The notes beneath the pieces were generated by a model, which did not search any database, was not told the DNA's origin, and was given only the letters and a program-made list of their open reading frames with translations. From a virus: a stretch of 30,347 bases of DNA. Where the stretch lies: IMG/VR virus record IMGVR_UViG_3300032829_000258, positions 1-30,347 of that record, one strand, 5' to 3'. The position numbers and the translations under genes were made by a program. The number at the start of each line of letters is the position of its first letter. Position 1 is the first letter of the stretch. Shown one piece after another: positions 1-7,374 of the stretch.

Positions 1-35
1 AACGGCTCGCCACGTGGATCCACAATCAGCCCCAT
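1..35 (-). CDS. 5' end of a gene running off the left edge
   Basis: An ATG at 33-35 (minus strand) opens a frame that stays open to the window edge and reads MGLIVDPRGEP. It starts 24 nt after the stop of the small terminase-like gene and is preceded by GAGGTGAGTG, a plausible ribosome binding site. By position a large terminase subunit is expected here, but eleven residues cannot show that. The ATG at 53-55 was rejected because it meets a stop after six codons. Confidence 0.4.
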   Translation of the reverse strand, partial: MGLIVDPRGEP

Positions 36-58
36 CACTCACCTCGCTTTCTCATGGT

Positions 59-367
59 TCACCCCAGCAGTCTTTTGCGTTCGCGGACCTGAAGGGTCCT
101 GATGGCAATCTCCTCGGGAGTCGGGTCGTTTTCTCGCGGACCACTCATGTCCCCCATGATGACCGCGTTCTGGACCTTCACCGTCGGTTGGCCCATGGTC
201 CAACGGAAAAGAAACTCGCACGCCTTCAGGTCTCCCTTTTTGGCGCGTGTCGCGACGGACCGCACGATCTCGGCGATGTCGGACTCGGTCACCCCGTCGT
301 ACATCGCCGTCCGCATCGCGGCCTGCCAGCATGTGACCTCGTTGCTGCGACGGATTTCACCCGACAT
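59..367 (-). CDS. small terminase-like / DUF5681-like phage protein
   Basis: This encodes 102 residues starting MSGEIRRSN. I chose the ATG at 367 rather than the longer frame because a strong AAAGGGAGG site lies 7 nt upstream; it overlaps the end of the Myb-like gene by 11 nt. The middle (VRSVATRAKKGDLKACEFLF) resembles the helical segment of DUF5681-type proteins, with a 'GD..A..fLl.r..G.P' pattern; these are commonly found near terminases. Its place at the end of the replication genes, just before the window edge, fits a packaging role such as a small terminase or accessory factor. The family match is from memory of the pattern, so the function is tentative. Confidence 0.55.
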   Translation of the reverse strand: MSGEIRRSNEVTCWQAAMRTAMYDGVTESDIAEIVRSVATRAKKGDLKACEFLFRWTMGQPTVKVQNAVIMGDMSGPRENDPTPEEIAIRTLQVRERKRLLG

Positions 368-1214
368 CGGATCCTCCCTTTTCAATGGCCATGTCGAGAC
401 CATAGAGGTGCACATTGCGCCCCCTTCCTCCCATCTGCACGCAGCGACCGAGATCCATGACCAGCCCCGCGCGCATCAACTCGGCGAGGTAAGACCCGCC
501 GCCGCCATTCGACTTGAGTAAATGTCGCTGCCCTCGATCTACTCTCCAGCCGATCCGCTCGGCGATCTGCTGTCGTGTCTGCGGGCCATGAAGGTAGAGC
601 GTGTCGAGGATCGCGATGTGCCGGCGGCACACGCGACGGCCGTTGACGACTTCAGGCCAGCCCCGCTCGGCCGCGAGCCGACGCCAGGAGTCCATTCTCA
701 AATCCGTAAGTCGCGGGATGCCGAGCCGCTCGAGCTGACGCTTGACGCCGGCGGACACTGCCTTGCGGGCCTGTAAACCGTGGCTCTGGTCCGGCAGCCC
801 GAGAGCACGCCTCCGCCGCGTGATGTGATGACGATCGTAGCCCAGCCGACGCGCGACCTCGGTATCCGACACTCCCTGCCCGTTGAGCTCGGTCAATCGC
901 GCGTCCATCTCGGGTGTCCATCCCTTCTGCGGGCAGGCGACCTCCAGGTTGCGAGCCCGCATGTAGACCATGCGTTTTGTCCGACCGAGTTCGGCGGCGA
1001 TCGCCGCGGCTGAGATCGTCCGGTAATGTTGGCGCACGACGTCGTCCTCCTCCGGCGTCCAGGGTCGGCGTGGGAATCGAATACCGAGCTTGTAGGCCCG
1101 ATTATCGATCGACGATCGCGACCGACCCATGGCGCGGGCTATCGACTGGAGGTCGCTCCCCGCCGCGATCAAATCGCGCACACGCGAGTCGTCCTCTTGC
1201 GTCCATCGCCCCAT
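357..1214 (-). CDS. DNA-binding protein with three Myb/SANT-like repeats and a C-terminal winged-helix-like region
   Basis: About 285 residues. Three helix-turn-helix modules follow each other at about residues 3-47, 51-96 and 98-140. Each opens with a tryptophan motif (RWTQEDD, PWTPEEDD, GWTPEMD) and ends in a basic recognition-type helix such as RSRSSIDNRAYKLGI. This is the layout of Myb/SANT-like domains, which also occur in phage proteins. Residues about 185-250 (HIAILDTLYLHGPQTRQQIA...) look like a winged-helix DNA-binding segment. The likely role is sequence-specific DNA binding: late-gene control, packaging-site recognition or origin binding. The ATG at 1214 overlaps the stop of the gene before it (ATGA); a GTG one codon earlier is an alternative start. 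Confidence 0.72.
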   Translation of the reverse strand: MGRWTQEDDSRVRDLIAAGSDLQSIARAMGRSRSSIDNRAYKLGIRFPRRPWTPEEDDVVRQHYRTISAAAIAAELGRTKRMVYMRARNLEVACPQKGWTPEMDARLTELNGQGVSDTEVARRLGYDRHHITRRRRALGLPDQSHGLQARKAVSAGVKRQLERLGIPRLTDLRMDSWRRLAAERGWPEVVNGRRVCRRHIAILDTLYLHGPQTRQQIAERIGWRVDRGQRHLLKSNGGGGSYLAELMRAGLVMDLGRCVQMGGRGRNVHLYGLDMAIEKGGSDVG

Positions 1215-1465
1215 CACTCACCGCCTTTCTCACGGAGATCAAGCTGCTGAAGGAGGGGCACATGCTCCGCATCTTGCTTCACCGCAATGCAGAGCTCGGT
1301 CAGTGCCTTCATGCCGCCGAGATCCAGGATCGAATCGAGGTACAACACCGTAGAAACAATCGCATGCTGAGCCGGCGATTTGAACATTTGCCCGCTGTCA
1401 ACGCCCAGGGCGTCGAACAGAAACCGCTTGGCCTCAAGATGTCGTTTAAACATCGGCACACTCAT
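1214..1465 (-). CDS. small hypothetical phage protein (83 aa)
   Basis: The product starts MSVPMFKRHLEAKRFLFDAL and is predicted mostly helical, with no recognised domain. Its ATG overlaps the stop of the preceding gene and its stop overlaps the next start (ATGA at both ends), which indicates translational coupling in a leftward operon. The frame has strong third-position GC bias like its neighbours, so it is probably real. Function unknown. Confidence 0.6.
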   Translation of the reverse strand: MSVPMFKRHLEAKRFLFDALGVDSGQMFKSPAQHAIVSTVLYLDSILDLGGMKALTELCIAVKQDAEHVPLLQQLDLREKGGE

Positions 1466-1704
1466 TCTTCACCTGCTTTCGGTAACGGGCGTCTCCGCGC
1501 CGCCCGCAGCAGCTCCGTCAGGGCGACCAGACGCGGGCCGTTGAATCCTGACGTCACCTTTTCGACCAGGGCGAAGATTCGCTCGGCACCATCGGGCAGA
1601 CATGCCGGCTCATCGCACCCCAGCTCCCGCAGCACGGCATCGAGTGCGGCTCGCCGCTGCTCGCCGAACGTCGCTCGATTCTTCCGCAACGCCTCACGCG
1701 CCAT
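1462..1704 (-). CDS. small hypothetical phage protein (80 aa)
   Basis: The product starts MAREALRKNRATFGEQRRAA and is rich in Arg, Ala and Leu, probably helical; no domain is recognised. A GAAAGGATG sequence about 10 nt before the ATG can serve as the ribosome binding site. It overlaps the following gene by 4 nt and begins 3 nt past the stop of the 68-residue gene upstream, so it belongs to the same leftward operon. Function unknown. Confidence 0.6.
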   Translation of the reverse strand: MAREALRKNRATFGEQRRAALDAVLRELGCDEPACLPDGAERIFALVEKVTSGFNGPRLVALTELLRAARRRPLPKAGEE

Positions 1705-1707
1705 GGT

Positions 1708-1914
1708 TCACGCCATCCTTTCTTTTTTTCTCGGGGCGTAGGGCATCCGGCTCGGCCGCTTTCGCGTGCACGCGATTGCCCCCTCCTCGTCACCCAGCAG
1801 CTCCGTCAGCCGCTGCGGCGATGGCGCCACCTTCCCCTTGATCCGGGCCTCCAGCTTCCCGGCCCGCACCGCCGCGGTCCGCCGCTCGATCTCCCTCTGC
1901 TCCGCCTCGTTCAC
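1708..1914 (-). CDS. small hypothetical phage protein (68 aa), GTG start
   Basis: I place the start at the GTG at 1912-1914 because AGGAGGG lies 4-5 nt before it; a longer frame from an ATG at 1953 has no such site. The product starts (M)NEAEQREIERRTAAVRAG and is strongly charged, helical in its first half and basic at the C-terminus (TRKRPSRMPYAPRKKER). It is the first gene after the iteron-like repeats. Function unknown; a small basic nucleic-acid-binding protein is possible. Confidence 0.6.
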   Translation of the reverse strand: MNEAEQREIERRTAAVRAGKLEARIKGKVAPSPQRLTELLGDEEGAIACTRKRPSRMPYAPRKKERMA

Positions 1915-1997
1915 GCTTCCCTCCTGGCGGAATCCCGCCGTTAATAAACTCAATCAGTCTCCTCTTCTTCGCTTGCCCCAGGATTAACCTGATTCAA

Positions 1998-2318
1998 CCG
2001 TCAGCACCGTCAGCACCGTCAGCACAATATGCGTCGGATGCGTTGATATGGCTTGCCTCCCTTCGACTTAGAACCACAAAATCCTCTGACAGCCGTAAGA
2101 ATCGCCCCTTACTCCAACCGTCAGCAACCGTCAGCAATCGGCAGCACCTCCAGAGCCCAACCGTCAGCAAAAAAGCCCAACCGTCAGCAACGTATTCGAA
2201 CCGTCAGCAGACCCACCCATGCACTCAGAAATCCTCATGTCGATGCCTTCGCTCGGTTTGCGGAATTCGATAGGGCCTGAAATCCATCAACACCGTTGAT
2301 TGCTGACGGTGCTGACGG
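1998..2318. repeat. iteron-like array of the 9-mer CCGTCAGCA; candidate replication origin or protein-loading site
   Basis: The stretch 1915-2345 has no convincing gene. It contains ten exact copies of CCGTCAGCA. Direct copies: 1998-2006, 2007-2015 and 2016-2024 (back to back), 2118-2126, 2128-2136, 2161-2169, 2181-2189 and 2201-2209. Inverted copies: 2301-2309 and 2310-2318. A one-mismatch copy (TCGGCAGCA) is at 2138-2146. Starts at 2118, 2128 and 2138 are 10 bp apart; those at 2161, 2181 and 2201 are 20 bp apart, close to whole helical turns. The array lies just past the 3' end of the primase-helicase gene, and the inverted pair ends 27 nt from its stop. A short AT-rich stretch (GTTAATAAACTCAA) lies near 1940-1953. 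Known phage and plasmid iterons are bound by initiators; that role here is inferred. Confidence 0.65.
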
Positions 2319-2345
2319 TTGAAACGGGATAATCCTTTGGACCCG

Positions 2346-4733
2346 TCAAAGCGGCGCGCCGCTGCTGTTCTCGCGATTTCGCCAGGTGATCGTAAATAAG
2401 CGTGATGCGCTGCTCTCCTCGGTCCGGGTCCGATGTCCGGGGAACTCCACCTCCACGCCCACCCGGCGCATTGCCGGGGCCAGACGGCGGAGCTGGCCCG
2501 ACAGCCCTCGGGGAGTTCGGGGGAAGCCTCCCCCGTCCCGTGTCGCCGCCGTCGCCTTCTCTCGGAGCAGCTCCAGCAGGTCCAGGCACGTGCCCCGCCA
2601 CTCGCCCCCCGGCATCCGTAGATTCTGTAACTCCACGGCGACCGGGCTCTCCTCCAGCACAAGCGCCGTGGCCTCGTCGCGGTTCGATCGGACGATCCGC
2701 GAGAACTCGCCCGGCGCCGCGCCGAGGTGCCGGCAGACGGCCTCGCCCCATCGTTCAAAGTCCGCCATCCGGATCATCCCGGGCAGTTCCACGCTCGGGT
2801 GCAACTTCATCGCCCCCACCGCCGCGTCGAGCACCGCGCCAAAGATCCGCGGATGCCGCTTCTCGAACTCGCCCCAGAGGACCTTGTCCTCCTTGCGCCG
2901 CTCGTCGGGTATCGGCGGGCACGTCACCAGCAGGGCCCGGTTCAAGAGGTCCGCCCGGTGGGCGAAGTCCTCGATCCCGTTCAAGATCATGGGCCGGGTC
3001 GCCTCGAAGATCTGCGACTCGTCGTTGCTGTAGTGCTTCCGCACCTGGAACCCCGCTCCCGTCGCCAGACGTGAGAGGCTGTCTGAGAACCATGGGGGAA
3101 GCTTGGAAATGTTGTCGACCGTGAACACCCAGCCCGAATTGGCGATCACCATGAAGTCTCGCTGGCTCTCGGGCTGAGACCCCAGCTTAGGTCGGGACGG
3201 GTCGATCACGTGCTTGAGGAGTCGGCATGTCGTGGACTTGGCGCTTCCTTGCTCGCCGGTGACAACGATCACGGGATACGGGCCGCCAGGGACCATCGCC
3301 CAGGTGAGCGCCGCGATCACCAGCTTCCGCGCGTCTTCCCCGTCCAGGTTTAGCAGCTCCCAGAGCTCGGCCAGCTCGGCGCCCGTCGCCGGTTCGGGAA
3401 GCGGGCCCAGTCCACCCGGCCGTCGAAACTTCACCGCCGGGTTCGTGACGATCTCCCACCCCTCGGCCGTGACCTGCACGGCCTGGCCCTTGTCGTTGCC
3501 CATGTCGACGTAGAACTCCAGGCCCGTCGGTCCCTTCGCCGGCCCGATCCGCACCTGCGCCTCGACCTGGGCGTCTCCCTCGAAGCACGCCCGCGCCACC
3601 AGGATGTCCTGGATCCGCTGCACCGCCTCGCTGGTGCATGGCTTCTTGTTCTGCGACCAGAACCGGAAGTTGAGCCACCGGTTCACCGCCAGCGAGGTCG
3701 CCGGATGGTTCTCCTTGTGGCCGTTGATCGGCAATGACACCCACGGATCGCCCGACGGCGTCCGGAAGACTTCCACGCCGTCGGTGAGCCGCAGCAAGAC
3801 GTCGGCGTGCGTCTCGATCTTGAACAGCTCGCCATCACCGTTGCCGTTGCCGTTGTGGTGACCGTTCTTCTTCTCCTCCTCGGGCGGAGGCGGCTCCCAC
3901 TCCGCCGTCTTCTCGGCCAGGATCACGAGCTGCTCGACCGTTCCGCCGGCCGCCAGGAAGTCACTGACGTCTCCCTTCTCCGCCAGGCCGGGCATGATCT
4001 CGACCAGGTCGACGATCTTCACCGTGGCCCCGTGCTCCTTCAGCGACTTCGCCACCATCCGGGCGTGCGCCCGGCCCTTGCCGCCGGGAAAGCGCTTCTC
4101 CGCCGTATCGTTGTCGGGGATCACGTAGCAGATCCGGCCGCGGAGGTCCTCCGCGTATCGGTCACGCCACTTCAATGCCCCCATCACATTGCAGGTCGCG
4201 ACGAGCCCGCGCTTGACCAGGTTGTCGACATCCTTCTCTCCCTCGACGATCCAGACCGGTTTCACCGGGTCGGCCGCGAGCAGCTCGGGGAGACGGTAGA
4301 GGACAGGATGGATCTCCTCGAACACGTCCTTGGTGATGAAACCGCCATTACCGTCGGGCCTGCGCTGGCTGAATGACTTCGACCCGTCGGGCCGCTGCCA
4401 TCGCAGGGTCTCGTGCAGCAGCTTGCCGTCGCGATCGTGGTAACGGTAGATCGCCACCACGTTGCCCCGGCCGCTCTTCTTGCTTCCCTGCCCACTACTC
4501 ACCGCCTCTCCGTGCGTCGATCCGCAGTCGCACGCCCCGCGCCGCCGGTGGCTGAAGGTTCGTGAGCCCTCGTGGAACTTGCACCCGGGAGAGCAGTCCT
4601 CCCGGGTGCAGTGGATCCAGTCATCCGTCAAGAAGCCGAAGCATCGCTTCCCCTCGCCGCGAGGCTCGTGCTCGCTGCCTCCGCAAACCGGGCAGGGATG
4701 ATCGGCCGTGAATCGCTGGATCCCGTCAGACAT
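2346..4733 (-). CDS. bifunctional phage DNA primase-helicase (zinc finger, Toprim, P-loop ATPase)
   Basis: About 795 residues. An N-terminal zinc-binding region has CPVC near residue 14, further Cys pairs (CTREDCSPGC) and CDC. A Toprim primase core follows, with VEGEKD near 164 (the catalytic acidic motif), PDNDTA near 206 and the family-typical KGDVSDFL near 253. A low-complexity Asn/Gly/His linker (near 290-301) separates this from an ATPase domain with Walker A GEQGSAKST near 493 and a Walker B-like VFTVDN near 536. Such proteins make primers and unwind DNA at phage forks. I chose the ATG at 4733 because GGAG lies 9 nt before it and it overlaps the ERF stop; ATGs at 4739 and 4748 are alternatives. 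It is the last gene before the iteron-like repeats. Confidence 0.9.
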   Translation of the reverse strand: MSDGIQRFTADHPCPVCGGSEHEPRGEGKRCFGFLTDDWIHCTREDCSPGCKFHEGSRTFSHRRRGACDCGSTHGEAVSSGQGSKKSGRGNVVAIYRYHDRDGKLLHETLRWQRPDGSKSFSQRRPDGNGGFITKDVFEEIHPVLYRLPELLAADPVKPVWIVEGEKDVDNLVKRGLVATCNVMGALKWRDRYAEDLRGRICYVIPDNDTAEKRFPGGKGRAHARMVAKSLKEHGATVKIVDLVEIMPGLAEKGDVSDFLAAGGTVEQLVILAEKTAEWEPPPPEEEKKNGHHNGNGNGDGELFKIETHADVLLRLTDGVEVFRTPSGDPWVSLPINGHKENHPATSLAVNRWLNFRFWSQNKKPCTSEAVQRIQDILVARACFEGDAQVEAQVRIGPAKGPTGLEFYVDMGNDKGQAVQVTAEGWEIVTNPAVKFRRPGGLGPLPEPATGAELAELWELLNLDGEDARKLVIAALTWAMVPGGPYPVIVVTGEQGSAKSTTCRLLKHVIDPSRPKLGSQPESQRDFMVIANSGWVFTVDNISKLPPWFSDSLSRLATGAGFQVRKHYSNDESQIFEATRPMILNGIEDFAHRADLLNRALLVTCPPIPDERRKEDKVLWGEFEKRHPRIFGAVLDAAVGAMKLHPSVELPGMIRMADFERWGEAVCRHLGAAPGEFSRIVRSNRDEATALVLEESPVAVELQNLRMPGGEWRGTCLDLLELLREKATAATRDGGGFPRTPRGLSGQLRRLAPAMRRVGVEVEFPGHRTRTEESSASRLFTITWRNRENSSGAPL

Positions 4734-5544
4734 GACCATTGACTCCATTGCGCTCCGTCGCGCCGTTGGTGCCCTTTGGAGGCCGGCTGTCCGTTCCGGC
4801 CGCCCGGAAATGCTCCGCCGCGATCTGCCAGCCCTCCGCGGCCTGGCTCGGACTCCACTCGATCAGCCGTTGCGGCCATCGGCGATTTGCGCCGAGGTCG
4901 CGTAAGAACCGCATCGTCTCGTTGCTGCCCAGCTTCGTGTCCCGGGCGCGGGCCTTGCGGTATAGCTCCTTGCCGTCTGCCGGCGCTGCCACCTTCGGCA
5001 ACCCATTGAGCACCAGCGGCTCACCGACTGATGTTTGGCGAGGGTCTCCTGGCCCCGCCGTCCGCCCACCGACTGATGTTCGGCGCGGGTCTCCTGACCC
5101 CGCCATCCGCCCACGGTCGACTGCCCCTCTCGCCGCCGCCCCGTCGTCGTCCTCGCACGCCAGTGACAGGATCGCCAGCAGGGCATAGCGGCGAATGTAA
5201 GTGATGGCCGACCCCAGGCGCTGGGGATCCGACCAGGCCGCCACCACCGGGATTTCGCTGGCGATCCACTGGCCCGACTGGTGCAAGACCGTGGTTCGCA
5301 GGTAGCTCAGATGCTGGATCCGACCGTCGGTGTGCTGCGTCTTGCACGGCACAAACGTCTGCGTGACTGCCAGCCCGGCCTGGGCAAGCGCCGGGCGAAT
5401 CGTCTCCATCACCGCGGCCAGGTCGGCGTAGCGGTACACCCGCGTGCCCGCCTGGGCCTCCTGGGTCTTCGAGACAGACTCGACGTGCGACTGAAACTGC
5501 ACGAGTGCGGCGCTCAAAATTTCGATCTTCTCAGAGCTGTTCAT
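4726..5544 (-). CDS. ERF-family single-strand annealing recombinase
   Basis: 272 residues, the usual size for ERF proteins. Conserved ERF blocks are visible: YRYADLAAVMETIRPAL with the following QAGLAVTQ (about 37-62) and LGSAITYIRRYALL with the following CEDDDG (about 110-135). ERF proteins anneal single strands in phage recombination and in restarting or circularising replication. GGAG lies 8 nt before the ATG. The gene overlaps the primase-helicase by 8 nt, so recombination and replication proteins are probably made together. Between the conserved core and the C-terminal region sits a duplicated 15-residue segment (about residues 144-173) that is not part of the family core; it is listed separately. 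Confidence 0.9.
   Translation of the reverse strand: MNSSEKIEILSAALVQFQSHVESVSKTQEAQAGTRVYRYADLAAVMETIRPALAQAGLAVTQTFVPCKTQHTDGRIQHLSYLRTTVLHQSGQWIASEIPVVAAWSDPQRLGSAITYIRRYALLAILSLACEDDDGAAARGAVDRGRMAGSGDPRRTSVGGRTAGPGDPRQTSVGEPLVLNGLPKVAAPADGKELYRKARARDTKLGSNETMRFLRDLGANRRWPQRLIEWSPSQAAEGWQIAAEHFRAAGTDSRPPKGTNGATERNGVNGHV
5023..5112 (-). repeat. two 45-bp direct repeats inside the ERF gene
   Basis: Units 5023-5067 and 5068-5112 differ at four positions. Each encodes 15 residues, GRMAGSGDPRRTSVG and GRTAGPGDPRQTSVG. Because 45 is a multiple of three, the reading frame is kept. I recall similar GDPRRTSVGG-type repeats as dispersed elements in planctomycete genomes, but cannot check that here. 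Confidence 0.85.
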
Positions 5545-5628
5545 GGCGCATCTCCAACGACGCGCGGCTACAATGGCCGCGGCCGGTTTGATTCCTCGGG
5601 ATCAGACCTGTCCAATCTGTGTATGCAA

Positions 5629-5667
5629 GGCACGGCGTGCTCCCCGGGAAGGAAGGCACGCCGTGCC
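5629..5667. repeat. perfect 12-bp inverted repeat (hairpin) after the 94-aa gene
   Basis: GGCACGGCGTGC (5629-5640) is the exact reverse complement of GCACGCCGTGCC (5656-5667), with a 15-nt loop. It starts 4 nt past the stop of the minus-strand gene ending at 5672. There is no T tract in the leftward direction and only TTTT on the other side, so it is more likely an mRNA-stabilising hairpin or mobile palindrome than a strong terminator. The rest of 5545-5671 shows nothing clear. Confidence 0.6.
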
Positions 5668-5671
5668 GTTT

Positions 5672-5956
5672 TCATCGACCGGGTGAGTGGGAAGGAACCC
5701 CGATCGATGAGTCCACCTGGTTTGGCTCGCGGAGCATCCGCCATGCTCCCGCCAGTCGATCGCGGCGATTCTTGATGATCCACATTCGCTCGAACGTCCG
5801 GGCCGCAGCGTCGAGCTGGTTGTCCGCGATCTGCAATGCCATCGTGACGCCGAGCTGGCGGCCCCGGGCACCCAGACGCAGGTGCAATCGCTCGATGCGC
5901 TGAACCGCAAAGTAGGGCGGCCGGAACGACCCCTCGCTCTGCTTGTCGCCTCGCAT
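5672..5956 (-). CDS. small hypothetical phage protein (94 aa)
   Basis: The product starts MRGDKQSEGSFRPPYFAVQR and is Arg-rich with long helical stretches (MALQIADNQLDAAARTFERM). AAGGAG stands just 2 nt before the ATG, an unusually short spacing. The gene begins 10 nt after the stop of the preceding gene in the same leftward operon and is followed by the 12-bp inverted repeat. No domain recognised. Confidence 0.5.
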   Translation of the reverse strand: MRGDKQSEGSFRPPYFAVQRIERLHLRLGARGRQLGVTMALQIADNQLDAAARTFERMWIIKNRRDRLAGAWRMLREPNQVDSSIGVPSHSPGR

Positions 5957-5966
5957 GGCCGGCTCC

Positions 5967-6440
5967 TTAAACGATGATGCAGCCGGGACCCAGCGTCACG
6001 CCCTGGCCGTACACCGACCACGACGTCTCGGTCACATGAGCAACGCCCCAGGGCAGCCAGTGGCTGCCATCCAGCAGGTGCACCTCGTAGGCGCCCGCCG
6101 GCAGCTCGGCGATGGCCTCTCGCAGCGCGATCAGGCCGTCGCACGGCCCGGCCACCGCCTCCTCGATGTCGCCACCGGGTGGCAGCACGGCAAACGAAGC
6201 GTCCCGGTCCTCGTGCAGGTCGTCCGGATCCACCGGCCGGAGGATGGATGAGTTGGCCTCATCCCAGGCCGCATCCGTCGCGCCCAGGGCGGCAATCACG
6301 TGTTGCAGCCGGCTGTCCATCTCCCGCAACCGGTCCACGACCTCGTCTCGGGGCATCGCCCCCGGCCCGCGAATCTCCCGGAGCGCCGTGCGCACCTCCA
6401 GCAGCTCGGTGAGCATCTCGGCCAGCTTGCGCGTATTCAT
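5967..6440 (-). CDS. hypothetical phage early protein (157 aa)
   Basis: Starts MNTRKLAEMLTELLEVRTAL. I chose this ATG because GGGGAGG lies upstream and it overlaps the previous stop (ATGA). The N-terminal half is probably a coiled coil (residues about 1-55). The C-terminal half looks like a small beta domain (AYEVHLLDGSHWLPWGVAHV...). No family recognised. It is part of the leftward early operon upstream of the ERF gene. Confidence 0.6.
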   Translation of the reverse strand: MNTRKLAEMLTELLEVRTALREIRGPGAMPRDEVVDRLREMDSRLQHVIAALGATDAAWDEANSSILRPVDPDDLHEDRDASFAVLPPGGDIEEAVAGPCDGLIALREAIAELPAGAYEVHLLDGSHWLPWGVAHVTETSWSVYGQGVTLGPGCIIV

Positions 6441-6829
6441 CGCGACCTCCCCTGGCGGTCGTAGTACTCCGCCCGCAGCCACTCCAGCCGGCCGACGTAG
6501 TCTTCCGGCGTCCGCGCGTCCAGGTAGCCGCACATCTTGACCATGTCGCGGAGCTGCCCCGCCAGGAACCCGGCAAACGCGCCGCCGATCTGGGCGTACG
6601 CCGCCGCCTGCACGTCCAGCCAGCGAGCCAATGGCGTGAGCTCCGGCTCCGACCGCTCTGTCCTCTCGGGCTGGCTCATCAGCCACTCCCAGTCCGCCGG
6701 CGTCGGCGGTGTTTCCACGTCGGGCACCTTAGCCCCGGTCGCGTGTCCATTCTGCCTGCTCGCCCACGGCGGGCGTTCACTCTCGCTGCGCGCACGGGCC
6801 GACCGGCCCGGCCATGCCGGAAATCTCAT
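6437..6829 (-). CDS. hypothetical phage early protein (about 130 aa)
   Basis: AAAGGA lies 7 nt before the ATG at 6829; an ATG at 6835 is too close to that site. The N-terminus is Arg/Ser-rich and probably disordered. The C-terminal part (ARWLDVQAAAYAQIGGAF to EWLRAEYYDRQ) is helical. It overlaps the next gene by 4 nt. A promoter candidate lies about 75-105 bp upstream. Function unknown. Confidence 0.55.
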   Translation of the reverse strand: MRFPAWPGRSARARSESERPPWASRQNGHATGAKVPDVETPPTPADWEWLMSQPERTERSEPELTPLARWLDVQAAAYAQIGGAFAGFLAGQLRDMVKMCGYLDARTPEDYVGRLEWLRAEYYDRQGRSR

Positions 6830-6904
6830 GATCATGTCCTTTCTAAACTACTGCCTCGCCCGTCCCTACTCGCCAAAGTGAGGATTCAGGCGTGACAATC
6901 TCCG

Positions 6905-6932
6905 AGCCTAGCAAGTCTTGATGGTTTGTCAA
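6905..6932 (-). promoter_or_regulatory. possible promoter for the 6829-to-59 early operon
   Basis: On the minus strand, TTGACA (6927-6932) is an exact -35 consensus, followed after 16 bp by TAGGCT (6905-6910), a weak -10. It lies in the 6830-6960 gap, downstream of the zinc-ribbon gene. The weak -10 makes this tentative. Confidence 0.35.
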
Positions 6933-6960
6933 TCGGGCACATTTTGTTCACGCGTTTCTC

Positions 6961-7323
6961 TCACCTGGACAACTGCTTGGCATAAGCAAGCAGGCGCCGG
7001 AGCCGGGGAATCTCGTACTCCTCACCGCTCCAACTGCCCACCAGGTCGGTCACCTCTTCCCAGAGTGCGTCGGCCACCTCGGTGTGCTGGTCCTCCTGAC
7101 AGTCGCAGCAGACGTCCGGAAATTCCTCGCCCATGTCGTCAACGTGGTAGTGGTCATGGCACCGCGCACAGACGCGGAAGAACTTGCCATAGCACCTGGG
7201 GCAGTAGCCGCCGTGCTCCTCCACCTCGGCCAGCGTGATCCGCTCGCCGCACTCCTCGCACTGCTGAAGCTCATCGAGCTCCTCATCAGTCACTTCCGCT
7301 TCGGTCGTCTCGATCGTGGACAT
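6961..7323 (-). CDS. zinc-ribbon protein, first gene of the leftward early region (120 aa)
   Basis: Starts MSTIETTEAEVTDEELDEL. AGGAGG lies upstream of this ATG, so the longer open frame extending to 7569 is rejected. Cysteines come in pairs: C22/C25, C41/C44, C52/C55 and C72-C75 (VCCDC), with His residues in HDHYHV between. This suggests two or more zinc sites in an acidic small protein. Such proteins often bind nucleic acid or other proteins. A near-consensus promoter lies directly upstream, facing it, with the divergent RHH gene on the other side, so it is probably an early, regulated gene. Exact function unknown. Confidence 0.75.
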   Translation of the reverse strand: MSTIETTEAEVTDEELDELQQCEECGERITLAEVEEHGGYCPRCYGKFFRVCARCHDHYHVDDMGEEFPDVCCDCQEDQHTEVADALWEEVTDLVGSWSGEEYEIPRLRRLLAYAKQLSR

Positions 7324-7345
7324 GGTTGTGTCCTCCTCTACCTGT

Positions 7346-7374
7346 AGTATAGCGTCCGTCCATACGCAAGTCAA
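7346..7374 (-). promoter_or_regulatory. sigma-70-like promoter for the leftward early genes
   Basis: On the minus strand, TTGACT (7369-7374), a 17-bp spacer and TATACT (7346-7351) match the consensus at five of six positions in each box. The start point would be near 7339, giving a short leader carrying the AGGAGG of the zinc-ribbon gene. Half of the inverted repeat (7357-7365) lies inside the spacer. Confidence 0.7.

Noticed and set aside
1998-2318. CRISPR array
   Set aside because: The repeated unit is 9 bp, partly back to back and in both orientations, with no spacers of uniform length and no cas genes.
2225-2758. Long minus-strand open frame across the iteron-like region and the end of the primase-helicase gene
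   Set aside because: It overlaps the clear primase-helicase gene in another frame, is Arg/Ser-rich with low complexity, and lacks a ribosome site. It is a GC-rich shadow frame.
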